Assembly: GCA_016700415.1 (NCBI GenBank)
Contig: CP065018.1
Coordinates: 1,742,001 to 1,806,000, forward strand
Source of the DNA: Flavobacteriales bacterium
Lineage (GTDB): Bacteria > Bacteroidota > Bacteroidia > Flavobacteriales_F > PHOS-HE28
DNA length: 64,000 nucleotides
Direction of reading: 5' to 3'
Translations under genes and position numbers: made by a program
Notes under the pieces: model-generated
Database searches by the model: none
The model's input: only the letters and a program-made list of their open reading frames with translations
Told to the model about the DNA's origin: nothing
Part shown: positions 8,588 to 17,206 of the stretch, in pieces
Layout of the letters: every line of letters begins with the position of its first letter
Numbering within the stretch: the stretch's first letter is position 1

Positions 8588-9337
8588 ATGCAGCTTTCCC
8601 CCATCCTCCAGCAATTCGACCCCATCGCTCTTCGGGACATGGACGGTGTGGCCCTCCAGACCCGGATGGACACGAAGTACCTGTTCGGCATAGGGCGACT
8701 ACCGCAGATACTGGAGACCCTCAGCAGCGAATACCGGATGCTGGAAGTGGACGGCCAACGAGGCAGCACGTACAGGACGCTCTATTTCGACACGCCGGAG
8801 CGGCAATTCTATTTCGACCACCACAACGGACGCAGCTTCCGGTCCAAGGTCCGAATGCGTGAATATGCAAGCTCAGGGGCCAGCTTTCTGGAGGTGAAGC
8901 GAAGGACCGGCCGAGGTGGCACCGATAAAAGACGCATCCCCATCCCTGCCATCATGGAACACCTCACGGGCGGGCAGGTAGCCTTCGTGGCCGAGGCAAG
9001 CGGCTTCACACGATCCTTGGTGCCCACGTTGTGGAATGAGTTCTTCCGCTATACGCTCGTTCACCGCGAACGTGCCGAGCGGCTCACCCTCGATACCTCG
9101 CTCTCCTTCCGGGACGCGAACGGCGAAGCCTCTTTGGCCAGCGTGTGCGTGGCGGAGCTGAAGGAAGGAAAAACCGGGCACGGTTCGCCCTTCGCAGCGC
9201 TTATGCGAGGGCTTCCTGCGCCGCCCGCCAGCTTCAGCAAGTACTGCATCGGCACGTTACTGCTGAACCCAGATATCAAGCACAACCAGTTCAAACCCAT
9301 ATTGTTGCACGCCCATCGCTTGGGCATCGCGGCATGA
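8588..9337 (+). CDS. VTC-domain polyphosphate polymerase-like protein
   Basis: A 249-residue cytoplasmic protein of the VTC fold (tunnel-shaped, related to CYTH/TTM triphosphate enzymes), which in yeast Vtc4 makes polyphosphate from ATP. Visible features are the opening lysine strand RMDTKYLFG, the YRTLYFDTPERQFY strand, the basic strands SKVRMREY and FLEVKRRTGR, and the late VCVAELKEGK strand with its metal-binding acidic residue. The start at 8588 gives a natural N-terminus; the in-frame upstream 147 bases are low-complexity leader. It is followed 13 bases later by a DUF4956 membrane protein, a very common partnership, so both probably act together at the membrane. The biochemical activity is inferred from the fold. 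Confidence 0.85.
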   Translation: MQLSPILQQFDPIALRDMDGVALQTRMDTKYLFGIGRLPQILETLSSEYRMLEVDGQRGSTYRTLYFDTPERQFYFDHHNGRSFRSKVRMREYASSGASFLEVKRRTGRGGTDKRRIPIPAIMEHLTGGQVAFVAEASGFTRSLVPTLWNEFFRYTLVHRERAERLTLDTSLSFRDANGEASLASVCVAELKEGKTGHGSPFAALMRGLPAPPASFSKYCIGTLLLNPDIKHNQFKPILLHAHRLGIAA

Positions 9338-9350
9338 GATCAGACCAAAC

Positions 9351-10001
9351 ATGAAGATCTTCGGCATGAACCTCTTCCATGAGGACCTCTGGGAATTGCT
9401 GTTCAAGTTCGGCTTGGACGCGATCGTGGTCTTCATCCTGATCCGCCTGATCTATTATCCCATCCACCGCAAGAAGGAGAACCTCTTCACCTACTTCGTC
9501 TTCAATTTCCTCATTTTCTTCCTGTGCATTCTGATGAACAACGTGAAGCTGAGCATGGGCTTCGGCTTTGGGCTGTTCGCCGTGTTCAGCATCATACGCT
9601 ACCGCACCGAACAACTGGAGGTGAAAGACATGACATACCTGTTCACCGCAATCTGCCTGGCCGTGATCAACGCCTTGGCCGGCAAAAAGATCAGCCTTGC
9701 GGAACTGCTCTTCACCAACGCGATGGTGCTCACCTTGGTGTATGTGCTGGAACAGGTATGGCTCACCCGGCACGAAGCCATGCGCATCTTGATCTATGAG
9801 CGGATCGAATTGATCAAACCGGTGAACAAGCAGGCATTGTTCACGGACCTGCAGGAGCGTCTGGGTATCCGTGTGAGCCGCGTGGAAGTGGGCCGGATCG
9901 ACCTGCTGCGAGACACCGCCCAATTACGCGTGTTCTACTTTGAGGACGAGCAGGGGCACGAGAATTATCGGGAACCTATCCGGGACGACAACGACGACTA
10001 G
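9351..10001 (+). CDS. DUF4956 membrane protein, partner of the VTC protein
   Basis: A 216-residue protein with about four N-terminal membrane spans (roughly 15-130) and a soluble C-terminal ferredoxin-like region. The segment GFGFGLFAVFSIIRYRTEQLEVKDMTYLF is typical of DUF4956, with a conserved Arg-Tyr-Arg just after a hydrophobic helix. It directly follows the VTC gene in the same operon and most likely anchors or channels the polymer made by it, by analogy with the membrane subunits of the yeast VTC complex; no direct function is known to me. Confidence 0.8.
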   Translation: MKIFGMNLFHEDLWELLFKFGLDAIVVFILIRLIYYPIHRKKENLFTYFVFNFLIFFLCILMNNVKLSMGFGFGLFAVFSIIRYRTEQLEVKDMTYLFTAICLAVINALAGKKISLAELLFTNAMVLTLVYVLEQVWLTRHEAMRILIYERIELIKPVNKQALFTDLQERLGIRVSRVEVGRIDLLRDTAQLRVFYFEDEQGHENYREPIRDDNDD

Positions 10002-10007
10002 TGTACC

Positions 10008-10154
10008 AACCCGTAAGCTCCTGAACTGTCTTCACCTCCCTTCTCCCTTCTGCGGCGTTGGAACATTTCGCCGTTGCTACGGCTACGCCGTACATGTTCC
10101 GCCTTGCATAAGGAAGAAATTGAGGCAAAGCCTTAGTTCACCAACTTACGGGTT
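10008..10154. repeat. Nested palindrome between converging genes (possible bidirectional terminator)
   Basis: AACCCGTAAG (10008-10017) returns as CTTACGGGTT (10145-10154). Inside it GGAACAT (10060-10066) pairs with ATGTTCC (10094-10100), enclosing a third stem TACGGC/GCCGTA (10078-10092). It occupies the whole gap between the DUF4956 gene and ispF, which converge. No U-tract is visible, so a terminator role is possible but unproven. Confidence 0.5.
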
Positions 10155-10160
10155 AGCCTA

Positions 10161-10640
10161 CTAGTGCTTTTCCACTAGAACGATCGCGTAGGCGCACACC
10201 CCTTCCTCCCGGCCCACAAATCCCATCTTCTCGTTCGTGCTGGCCTTGACGGACACGGCATCCTGATCAGTGCCCAACAGCTCGGCGATCGCGGCGCGCA
10301 TGGCGTCCACATGGGGCCGCAACTTGGGTTTTTCCAGCACCACCGTGCAATCCATGTTGCCCACGGTCCAGCCTTTTTCGCGGAGCAGCTTCACCACGTG
10401 CGCAAGCAGTTTCCTGCTGTCGGCATCCTTCCAGGCCGCGTCGGTGTCCGGGAAGTGCAGGCCGATGTCCCCCAGCGCCACAGCGCCCAGAAGCGCATCA
10501 CAGATGGCGTGGAGAAGCACATCGGCATCGCTGTGGCCCAGCCCGCCCTTATCGTGGGGTATCGCTATGCCGCCGAGCATGAAGGGGCGTCCCTCCACCA
10601 AGCGGTGGGAATCGTATCCGAAGCCGGTGCGGACCCTCAT
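10161..10640 (-). CDS. ispF: 2-C-methyl-D-erythritol 2,4-cyclodiphosphate synthase
   Basis: This is a zinc-dependent trimeric enzyme of the MEP isoprenoid pathway. The 159 residues carry the zinc ligands of YDSHRL (Asp10, His12), the LGHSDADVLLHAICDALLGA signature, DIGLHFPDTD, and the late VSVKASTNEKMGF/GREEG segments, with no truncation. Its ATG overlaps the porV stop in an ATGA arrangement, so it is translated from the porV message. This fixes the organism's isoprenoid route as MEP, which feeds the carotenoid cluster at 36-41 kb; the coupling to an outer-membrane secretion gene is probably just operon history. Confidence 0.97.
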   Translation of the reverse strand: MRVRTGFGYDSHRLVEGRPFMLGGIAIPHDKGGLGHSDADVLLHAICDALLGAVALGDIGLHFPDTDAAWKDADSRKLLAHVVKLLREKGWTVGNMDCTVVLEKPKLRPHVDAMRAAIAELLGTDQDAVSVKASTNEKMGFVGREEGVCAYAIVLVEKH

Positions 10641-11944
10641 TCAGCCGCGTCCGCTTTCTTCTTGGCCTTGCCGTCGAAGTTGAAGCCGAGCGTGAAGCGC
10701 AGCGTGTTGGCCAAAGGGCTCTGCTGCGTGTTGGCGATGAGGTAGCTGAAATCAAGTGAGAAGATGCTGTAATTCACGCCGAGGCCCATGGTGAAATACT
10801 TGCGGTTGCCTTTCGTGGCCGCTTCCCAGAAGTAGCCCGTGCGGAACGCGAACTGCTTGGCATACCAGTATTCCAGACCACCACCGAAATAGATCTCACG
10901 CAATTCCTCCTTGAGCTTGCTACCGGATTCCACGTGCTGCACACCTTGGCCGTCGTAGTATACATTACCCGGTGCATCGCTGAAGGAACCGAAAATGCCC
11001 GAGGCGACGCCCCGGTTCGGGTCCTCACCGCTGAACACCACATAGTTCCCGTCATCGTCCACCACGGGTACCGCCACGCCGTCATCATCCGGCTCGGTCT
11101 TGTACACAGGCGGAGTGGGCACCAGCAGCTTGTTGATGTCCGCGTTGAAGGTGATCGTGTTGTAGGAGTCGATGTCCACGGTGAGCGCGGGGCCCAAGCG
11201 CAGGTTGATCGGCAGGAAGTCCGTGCGGGAGGTTTCGCTGTAGGACATCTTGTTGCCGATGTTGGAGATGTCCAGTCCAAAGGCGAAGGTGGCGTCCTTT
11301 TTGGCTATGAGCATCCGATCGTTGCGGTAGAAGAAGGATATGTCCGCTGCCACGGCCTGTCCGGCCTTGGTGTTGGCGCCGCTGACGTTCAGCCCTCCGG
11401 TGAGGTTGCTGTTAATGTACCGCAGGCTGATACCTCCGGCGAGCTGCTCGCTGAACTGCTGTGCGAAGGATACGTCCACGGCGAACTCCGCAGGTTTGAA
11501 GTCGCGGATGACGCCGCCGTTGATGTCCGTGAACGTGATGCTGCCCAAATTGAAGTACCGCAATGAACCGCCCAATGCACTGCGCTTGTTCAATTTTTTG
11601 TATCCCGCCAGATAGGCCAAGCTCATATCCGGCACCAAGTTCCTCAACCAGGGCGAAACGGAAATGCGGAATTCACCCTCGTTCTCGGCGAAGGCCAGCT
11701 TGCTGGGATTCCAGTGCAGTGCGTTCGCATCGGGAGGCAATGCCACCCCGGCATCGCCCATGCCTCCGGAACGTGAATCCGGGCCGATCATCAAAAAGGG
11801 CACGGCGGTGGTGATCGTATTCAGCCGTTCGCCACATTCCTGTCCACTTAGTTCACTGATGCAGGGGGTTGCGACCTGAGCAATGACACCGTGTCCAAAG
11901 GCAACGACGCAACAAAAGGCGGCAACGCGGGAAGGGAAGGTCAT
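10637..11944 (-). CDS. porV: Type IX secretion system outer-membrane protein PorV
   Basis: PorV (LptO) is an FadL-like outer-membrane barrel that shuttles type IX cargo from the SprA translocon to the PorU sortase. The 435 residues start with a signal peptide (MTFPSRVAAFCCVVAFGHGVIAQ), then TAVPFLMIGPDSRSGGMGDAGVA, the characteristic PorV opening, followed by alternating beta-strand sequence and a C-terminal aromatic strand region. The longer frame from 11974 would run through the TATATTTGC box at 11971-11979, so the ATG at 11944 is preferred. It lies downstream of and in the same direction as porU but has its own promoter; ispF overlaps its end. Confidence 0.95.
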   Translation of the reverse strand: MTFPSRVAAFCCVVAFGHGVIAQVATPCISELSGQECGERLNTITTAVPFLMIGPDSRSGGMGDAGVALPPDANALHWNPSKLAFAENEGEFRISVSPWLRNLVPDMSLAYLAGYKKLNKRSALGGSLRYFNLGSITFTDINGGVIRDFKPAEFAVDVSFAQQFSEQLAGGISLRYINSNLTGGLNVSGANTKAGQAVAADISFFYRNDRMLIAKKDATFAFGLDISNIGNKMSYSETSRTDFLPINLRLGPALTVDIDSYNTITFNADINKLLVPTPPVYKTEPDDDGVAVPVVDDDGNYVVFSGEDPNRGVASGIFGSFSDAPGNVYYDGQGVQHVESGSKLKEELREIYFGGGLEYWYAKQFAFRTGYFWEAATKGNRKYFTMGLGVNYSIFSLDFSYLIANTQQSPLANTLRFTLGFNFDGKAKKKADAAE

Positions 11945-11970
11945 CGTCTGGTTCGTTCGGCTAAAGGGCG

Positions 11971-11979
11971 GCAAATATA
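11971..11979 (-). promoter_or_regulatory. Bacteroidota -7 box of porV-ispF
   Basis: TATATTTGC on the minus strand, 26 bases upstream of the porV ATG; a full match to the TAnnTTTG consensus. It decides against the longer porV frame. Confidence 0.6.
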
Positions 11980-12112
11980 CGCGGGTTGCCGGGGGTTATT
12001 GTGTTGGGCAGGCGGGGTACGGGTTGGCGCGTTGCGGGTTACCCTTGGAGGGTCTCCATTCCACATTCTGAATTTTTCATTTTTCATTCCCGGCCAGAAC
12101 AACCCCGCTCCC

Positions 12113-15100
12113 CTACCTCAGGATCACGAGCTTCTCGATCTTATCGGCGTTCTCGCCGGTGGGCGTGGTAATGCTCAGGCGGTAGACATACACGCCCCGG
12201 CCGATCTTGTCGCCGTTGTCGTCCAAGCCGTTCCAGGCCAACGGTTCGCTTCGGAAACCATCGCAGTCCAAGCGGCGGTTGAGGGTCTTGACCAATCGGC
12301 CGGAAACAGTGAACACCTGCACCTGGCAGTCCAAGACCGTGCAGGGCCTGTTATGCTCAAAATAGAACTCCGTGTGCGTGGTAAAGGGGTTGGGATAGTT
12401 CAGCACATGGGCCAATGCCAGCTCCGCTGTCGGGGCCACGACGAATTCAGTGCTCTTTTGGCTGCTGTTGTTATACACGTCCCATGCCTTGAGGTCCAAG
12501 GTGTGGCGGCCCTCGGAAAGGTCGCTCAACTTGTAGCGCACCTGTCCGCTTCTGTACGTGTCCTTGTCCGCTTCGTACCAGTCGTTCAGCACAATGGTGT
12601 TCTGGGTGTTGGCGTCCAATGTGGCGATCAGGTCATGGCCGATGCTGCTGCCCAAGGTATTGATGCCGCTATTATCGAACAATTTCGCGTAAAGCAACGG
12701 GGTCTCATTAGTGATGCCCCCGGGGACGAAGCTCTCATCGTTCATGTACAGTTGAATGTCGGGCCCCAAGGCGTCCGCAAGTGCGGTGTTGTCGGTGCCG
12801 CCCACCAGAGGGTCGTTCGTAAAGCCGCAGGCGTTGGTGGTGAGGCCTTCACAATAGACGGACACACGCCCCGAATCCACCCGGTAGTCGATATCCTTGG
12901 GCACGACGAAGGTGAAGTTGAACTGGCCGTTGGTGACCGTGGCGCGGCCGCGATAGATGATGTTCTTGCGCACCTTGAAGAGGAAGGGCGATGCGTTGAG
13001 GCCGGGATCGTTGACCAAAGTGGCAACGGCGGTCTTCTTATCGTACACCGTGGGCACCACCGTGCCGTTGAAATCCGCGAGCACCTGCCCATCCTGGCCG
13101 TTCACGGTGCCACTGATCCGCACCGTGGAGAGGGCCTTGATGGTGTCCATCGGGTTGCCCAACGTGTCGGTGATGGCCGTGATGACGGCTGCATTGCGCG
13201 CCATGGCCAATCGCATCGAAGGGTCGCCCAGCAAGCTGAAATTTCTGTGGTTGGGCGTCCCGGAGTTCCCTGCGGGCGTGGCATCCACCTTGGTCCGTCG
13301 GTAGATGTCGCCCAAGCGTTGGTCCCGGCCCTGCTCGTCCGTGGGCTTGAACACATAATCATAAAAGTCGTTGGATATCAGCTGATTCTGGCTACTGTAG
13401 GCCAAACGGGTCGTGGTCATCAGACCGATCCCGCCACCATTGGGGTTCAGGAACACATTCTCCCCCGCTGAAGTGCGGATCGGGTCGTCCCACCGGCTGA
13501 ATTCGCAGGTGGCGGTCATGAACAAAGGCAGCCGCTCCAGGTTGGTCCAGCCCAAGATCGTGCCATTGTCCAAAAAGCGCTCATGGGCCCAGCCCACTTC
13601 CCCTCCGTGGCCCACATAGTTCACCAGCAGGGTGCCCTTCTGCACCCTGTCGCGCAGCTCCTTGTCCGCGTCCGGATAACGCTGGCCGCCGGGTGTGCTG
13701 TACTGCACATAAGCGTCAAGGTAGATCTTGTTGACGTTCAGGCATGGGGACTCCGCTTCCACGCGCATGGCCAAAGCGTCGCTGTTGAGCATGTGGACTT
13801 GTCCTTCGAAGCTAGCACCGCTCTGGTCATCGGCACAAAAGAGGACCGAATTGCGCCAATCCACTGCACCTCCGTCCCCACCTGTCGTGCAACTGCTGCC
13901 CCCTGCGTTGGAAAGGGTCAGCTTGTCGTAGTTCAGCAGTTTGTTCACCGCCGCCTGGGCCTGGTTCACGCTGCTCACCGGCAAACGGCCCACGCCCATG
14001 TCGATCAAGTCGTTCTGCTCCTCCCCCTCATCGTCGTCCAGGATCACGAAATAGTCGTCCGTGGTGTACGATTTGTTCAACGACCACGAATCATAGCTCT
14101 CAAAGGTGGGGATCCAGTTCTGATTGCTTGGGGCCAGCGAGAGGTTGTTGTACGATCCATCCCCGAAGAGCAGCAAGTACCGGGGCATTAAGGAAGGATC
14201 CGTGCCGGCCCGGTCGTAGAGCATCTTCATGTACCGTTTGATGGCCGTGCCGTCGCGTTGTCCGGAGGAGAACTCATTGAACACCTGCTGTGGCGTCACC
14301 ATCACCACGGAAAGACCTTCTTCCGTGCGGCGCTGGGCCAAGCGACCGGCCTCGCCTAAGAATTGGGGCGGGCACACGATCACCAGGTCCGTCGGGATCG
14401 GGGTGCCATGAAGGTCTTGCGCGGCGATCCTCCCGATGGCCACAGGCTGCAACAGGCCGGTCCCCTTGAAGGCGATGAATTCGCGGAGGCTGTCCGTGGC
14501 CACCATGTAGCTGATCTGCCCGTTGTTCACCGCGGCCTGCACCTCGCGCACGTCCGTAGGGTCGGACACCTCCCAGATATGTTGCACGGCACCGGCCTGG
14601 TCCAACGTGAAGTTCGCGATGCGGCCCGGTCCTACCGTGTTCAGGTCACGGAAGGCCAACTGATCGCCGGTCATCCGCAGGTCACGCCGGGCGTTCACCT
14701 CGATGTAGTCCATGTAGCCAATGGAGGTGATCGGGTCGTACTTGTTGTAGGTGACGGAAATGGGAAGGCTGTTGCCGGACGCCGTTACACCCCATAGCGT
14801 GCTCACATAGTTTCCAAATGGGGAGGTCTCGCTGGTGCCCACCGAGAGGATATTGATGTTGCGGGCAGTGCCTGCGGCCTGCACATTGAATGAACTGGCC
14901 CCACCGATGGACCGTCCCAGCAGATTCACCTTCAACCACGTTGTGTCCGTGGAACGGAGATTCGGCATGGTGAAGTTGTAGTTGTAGGTGGTCACCTGAT
15001 CGTAGATCTCGCTGAACATGATGCGGCCGGACTTGATCAGGTTAACCCCATCGTTGTCGATCATCTGCCGGTCATTGAACGCCGTGGCCTGGTCCGTGGC

Positions 15101-16030
15101 GGGGCCATCGCTCAGCACCGCGTTCGAGATACGCTTGGGCGGGTCCGTCCCGATACCGATGAAGTAGCTGGATGAATCGGTGTACACATTCTTCACATGG
15201 TTGAAAAGCCGACCATCTGCGCTCCGCTCCCAACGCGTGGCCCCGGAGGCGAAAAACAGGATGCGGTCCCCCGGTCCAAAAGTCCCGTCCCCACCATCAT
15301 CCACGCGGATGGCATTGAGCAGCAGGTCCGTGGGCAGATGGGGCAAGTTGGTGAACGGCAAAAGGCCCGCATGGTTGCCGTAGACATTGATGGCGTCGGA
15401 TGTCAGGTTGCCGAGGTCCACCCCCAGTTGCTGCAGAAACTGATAGGAAAGCTCATAAACACCCGTGGTCGGCACGGTGAACCGGTACCAATCACCGTTG
15501 GCCAGCTTGGAATGGTCCGGATAGATGTTCGCCCGCTGACCGCCTCGCGGGGTATGGTCCTCCACGATGGAAAGCCGGTAGGATGCGAGCCTTTCGATCT
15601 GCCCGGTCGCTGCGTTACGGCGGTACGGCTCGATATCCACCAAGGCATTGGGTTGTTTGCGCGAGCTACGGAGGGTGGTATGGAGCACGGGTTCGGAGCC
15701 GGGCTGCCCAAGTCCGGGCAAGGCGGCCACTTCATCGGCGGTCATTGGTTTCCACTCCGGCTCTGTCAAGTAGGCTGTGAAGCCGGTGGTCCCCATGGAA
15801 AGGACCCTGCGCTCATGGATAAGGGGCAGTGCACTTCGGCCTCCATCAAAGATCGCCTTGTCCCACCAGGACGGAAGGCCCGGGACTGCTTTTTCGGCCG
15901 GTGCCGGAGCAAGGGAGGTTAATGTCCTTGTCGGGGTGGCGGGTGCCGGGGTCTTCAGCAGTGAACCCGCCTGTTGGGCTGAAACAGCTGTGGATACGAG
16001 GATGAGGAGGGGGCCGAGGAAGGCGCGCAT
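12113..16030 (-). CDS. porU: Type IX secretion system sortase PorU
   Basis: PorU is a gingipain-like C25 cysteine protease at the outer membrane that removes the C-terminal sorting signal from T9SS cargo. The 1305-residue product has a signal peptide (MRAFLGPLLILVSTAVSAQQ), a long N-terminal beta-rich region, and the C25 domain with catalytic His in NYVGHGGEVGWAHE and Cys842 in TATCEFSRWDDP. The C-terminus is a FlgD-like beta domain ending NADKIEKLVILR, a sorting-type tail that PorU retains. The ATG at 16030 is chosen over an open extension to 16267 because it begins the signal peptide and follows a TACTTTCG box near 16065. It is divergent from the PorP/SprF gene. Confidence 0.95.
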   Translation of the reverse strand: MRAFLGPLLILVSTAVSAQQAGSLLKTPAPATPTRTLTSLAPAPAEKAVPGLPSWWDKAIFDGGRSALPLIHERRVLSMGTTGFTAYLTEPEWKPMTADEVAALPGLGQPGSEPVLHTTLRSSRKQPNALVDIEPYRRNAATGQIERLASYRLSIVEDHTPRGGQRANIYPDHSKLANGDWYRFTVPTTGVYELSYQFLQQLGVDLGNLTSDAINVYGNHAGLLPFTNLPHLPTDLLLNAIRVDDGGDGTFGPGDRILFFASGATRWERSADGRLFNHVKNVYTDSSSYFIGIGTDPPKRISNAVLSDGPATDQATAFNDRQMIDNDGVNLIKSGRIMFSEIYDQVTTYNYNFTMPNLRSTDTTWLKVNLLGRSIGGASSFNVQAAGTARNINILSVGTSETSPFGNYVSTLWGVTASGNSLPISVTYNKYDPITSIGYMDYIEVNARRDLRMTGDQLAFRDLNTVGPGRIANFTLDQAGAVQHIWEVSDPTDVREVQAAVNNGQISYMVATDSLREFIAFKGTGLLQPVAIGRIAAQDLHGTPIPTDLVIVCPPQFLGEAGRLAQRRTEEGLSVVMVTPQQVFNEFSSGQRDGTAIKRYMKMLYDRAGTDPSLMPRYLLLFGDGSYNNLSLAPSNQNWIPTFESYDSWSLNKSYTTDDYFVILDDDEGEEQNDLIDMGVGRLPVSSVNQAQAAVNKLLNYDKLTLSNAGGSSCTTGGDGGAVDWRNSVLFCADDQSGASFEGQVHMLNSDALAMRVEAESPCLNVNKIYLDAYVQYSTPGGQRYPDADKELRDRVQKGTLLVNYVGHGGEVGWAHERFLDNGTILGWTNLERLPLFMTATCEFSRWDDPIRTSAGENVFLNPNGGGIGLMTTTRLAYSSQNQLISNDFYDYVFKPTDEQGRDQRLGDIYRRTKVDATPAGNSGTPNHRNFSLLGDPSMRLAMARNAAVITAITDTLGNPMDTIKALSTVRISGTVNGQDGQVLADFNGTVVPTVYDKKTAVATLVNDPGLNASPFLFKVRKNIIYRGRATVTNGQFNFTFVVPKDIDYRVDSGRVSVYCEGLTTNACGFTNDPLVGGTDNTALADALGPDIQLYMNDESFVPGGITNETPLLYAKLFDNSGINTLGSSIGHDLIATLDANTQNTIVLNDWYEADKDTYRSGQVRYKLSDLSEGRHTLDLKAWDVYNNSSQKSTEFVVAPTAELALAHVLNYPNPFTTHTEFYFEHNRPCTVLDCQVQVFTVSGRLVKTLNRRLDCDGFRSEPLAWNGLDDNGDKIGRGVYVYRLSITTPTGENADKIEKLVILR

Positions 16031-16206
16031 GCTGGGGAAATGGACGGTTTTCAACAGGATCGGAGCGAAAGTATAACTTCGGCCCGCCCCGTCATGAACA
16101 TTCCGTGAACGACCTTCACGCGTTCTTATTGCGAGGGCAATAACAACGAAGTGCCGCGCGCTACGTATACTTGGCGGTCTTAAAAGACATAGAACGATCG
16201 TGTAGC

Positions 16207-17184
16207 ATGAGAATATGGACCGGCAGAAGTGTCGCCCTCGGGCTTGCACTGAGTCTCTTTGGGGCATTGGCCGCGCTTGCGCAGGACCCCCAGTTCACTC
16301 AGTTCTATGCGAATCCCCTGTACCTGAACCCGGCGTTCGCAGGCACGGCCCGTTGTCCACGCGTGGTGTTGAACTACAGGAACCAATGGCCGGCGCTCAG
16401 TGGCACCTTCGTCACCACCAGCGCTAGTTATGACCAGGACGTGCGTGGCATCATGGGCGGTCTGGGCCTCTTGGTGACCAGCGACCAAGCGGGCAAGGGC
16501 ACCCTGAACACCACAACGGTCAGCGGCATTTATTCCTACACACAGGCCGTCAGCCGCAAATTTTCCATCAAGGCTGGATTCCAAGCGACCTACTTCCAGA
16601 AGTCGCTGGACTGGAACAAGCTCACTTTCGGGGATATGATCGACCCGCACCGCGGCTTCGTCTACGCCACCAACGACGTGCCCCGGGGCGGTAGCGTCGG
16701 CAATGCCGATTTCTCCGCCGGGTTCTTGGGCTACACCGATGTCTTCTTCGTGGGGATCGCGGCCCATCACCTTACCGAACCGAACGAGTCGCTGATCGTT
16801 GGAACGAGCAAGATGCCCATGAAGATCACGGCCCATGCCGGCGCTGCCATCCCCTTGGGGGTGCGGGGCAAGTACGGCGCGCCCAAGACCAAGCTTTCGC
16901 CGAGCATACTATACCAGCAACAAGCCGCGTTCCGTCAATTGAACTTGGGCCTCTACGTGGACCACGGCCCGATCATGGCCGGTGTTTGGTACCGCTCCCG
17001 CGACGCCTTCATCGCCCTCATCGGCTTCCACACCGACCACCTCAAGTTCGGCTACAGCTACGATGTCACCACAAGCAAGCTCACCACCGCCACCGCGGGT
17101 TCGCACGAGGTCAGCTTGACCCTGCAATTCGACTGCAAGAAGAAACGTCGCCGGGTACGCACAGTGCCCTGCCCCACGTTCTAA
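16207..17184 (+). CDS. PorP/SprF family type IX secretion outer-membrane protein
   Basis: A 325-residue outer-membrane barrel with signal peptide (ALGLALSLFGALAALAQ) followed at once by DPQFTQFYANPLYLNPAFAGTA, the hallmark opening of the PorP/SprF family. Members bind PorE-type periplasmic proteins or assist secretion of particular surface proteins such as SprB. The product is predicted to be beta-rich with alternating hydrophobic strands and a Lys/Arg-rich end. The start at 16207 begins the signal peptide; upstream lies the divergent promoter region shared with porU, with TATACTTGG near 16165. It stands 22 bases before gldJ, probably in one transcript. Many Bacteroidota have several paralogues, so the exact partner is unknown. 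Confidence 0.9.
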   Translation: MRIWTGRSVALGLALSLFGALAALAQDPQFTQFYANPLYLNPAFAGTARCPRVVLNYRNQWPALSGTFVTTSASYDQDVRGIMGGLGLLVTSDQAGKGTLNTTTVSGIYSYTQAVSRKFSIKAGFQATYFQKSLDWNKLTFGDMIDPHRGFVYATNDVPRGGSVGNADFSAGFLGYTDVFFVGIAAHHLTEPNESLIVGTSKMPMKITAHAGAAIPLGVRGKYGAPKTKLSPSILYQQQAAFRQLNLGLYVDHGPIMAGVWYRSRDAFIALIGFHTDHLKFGYSYDVTTSKLTTATAGSHEVSLTLQFDCKKKRRRVRTVPCPTF

Positions 17185-17206
17185 GCCAAGGAACCTGCAC
17201 GAACAC

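Noticed and set aside
10004..10160. Additional attC-like site near ispF
   Set aside because: The arms pair, but there are no R''/R' boxes of the RYYYAAC/GTTRRRY form in the right order and no cassette-like gene beside it.
11891..13471. 526-codon plus-strand frame opposite porU
   Set aside because: Antisense to the PorU C-terminal half and without domain character; it begins inside the porV promoter region.
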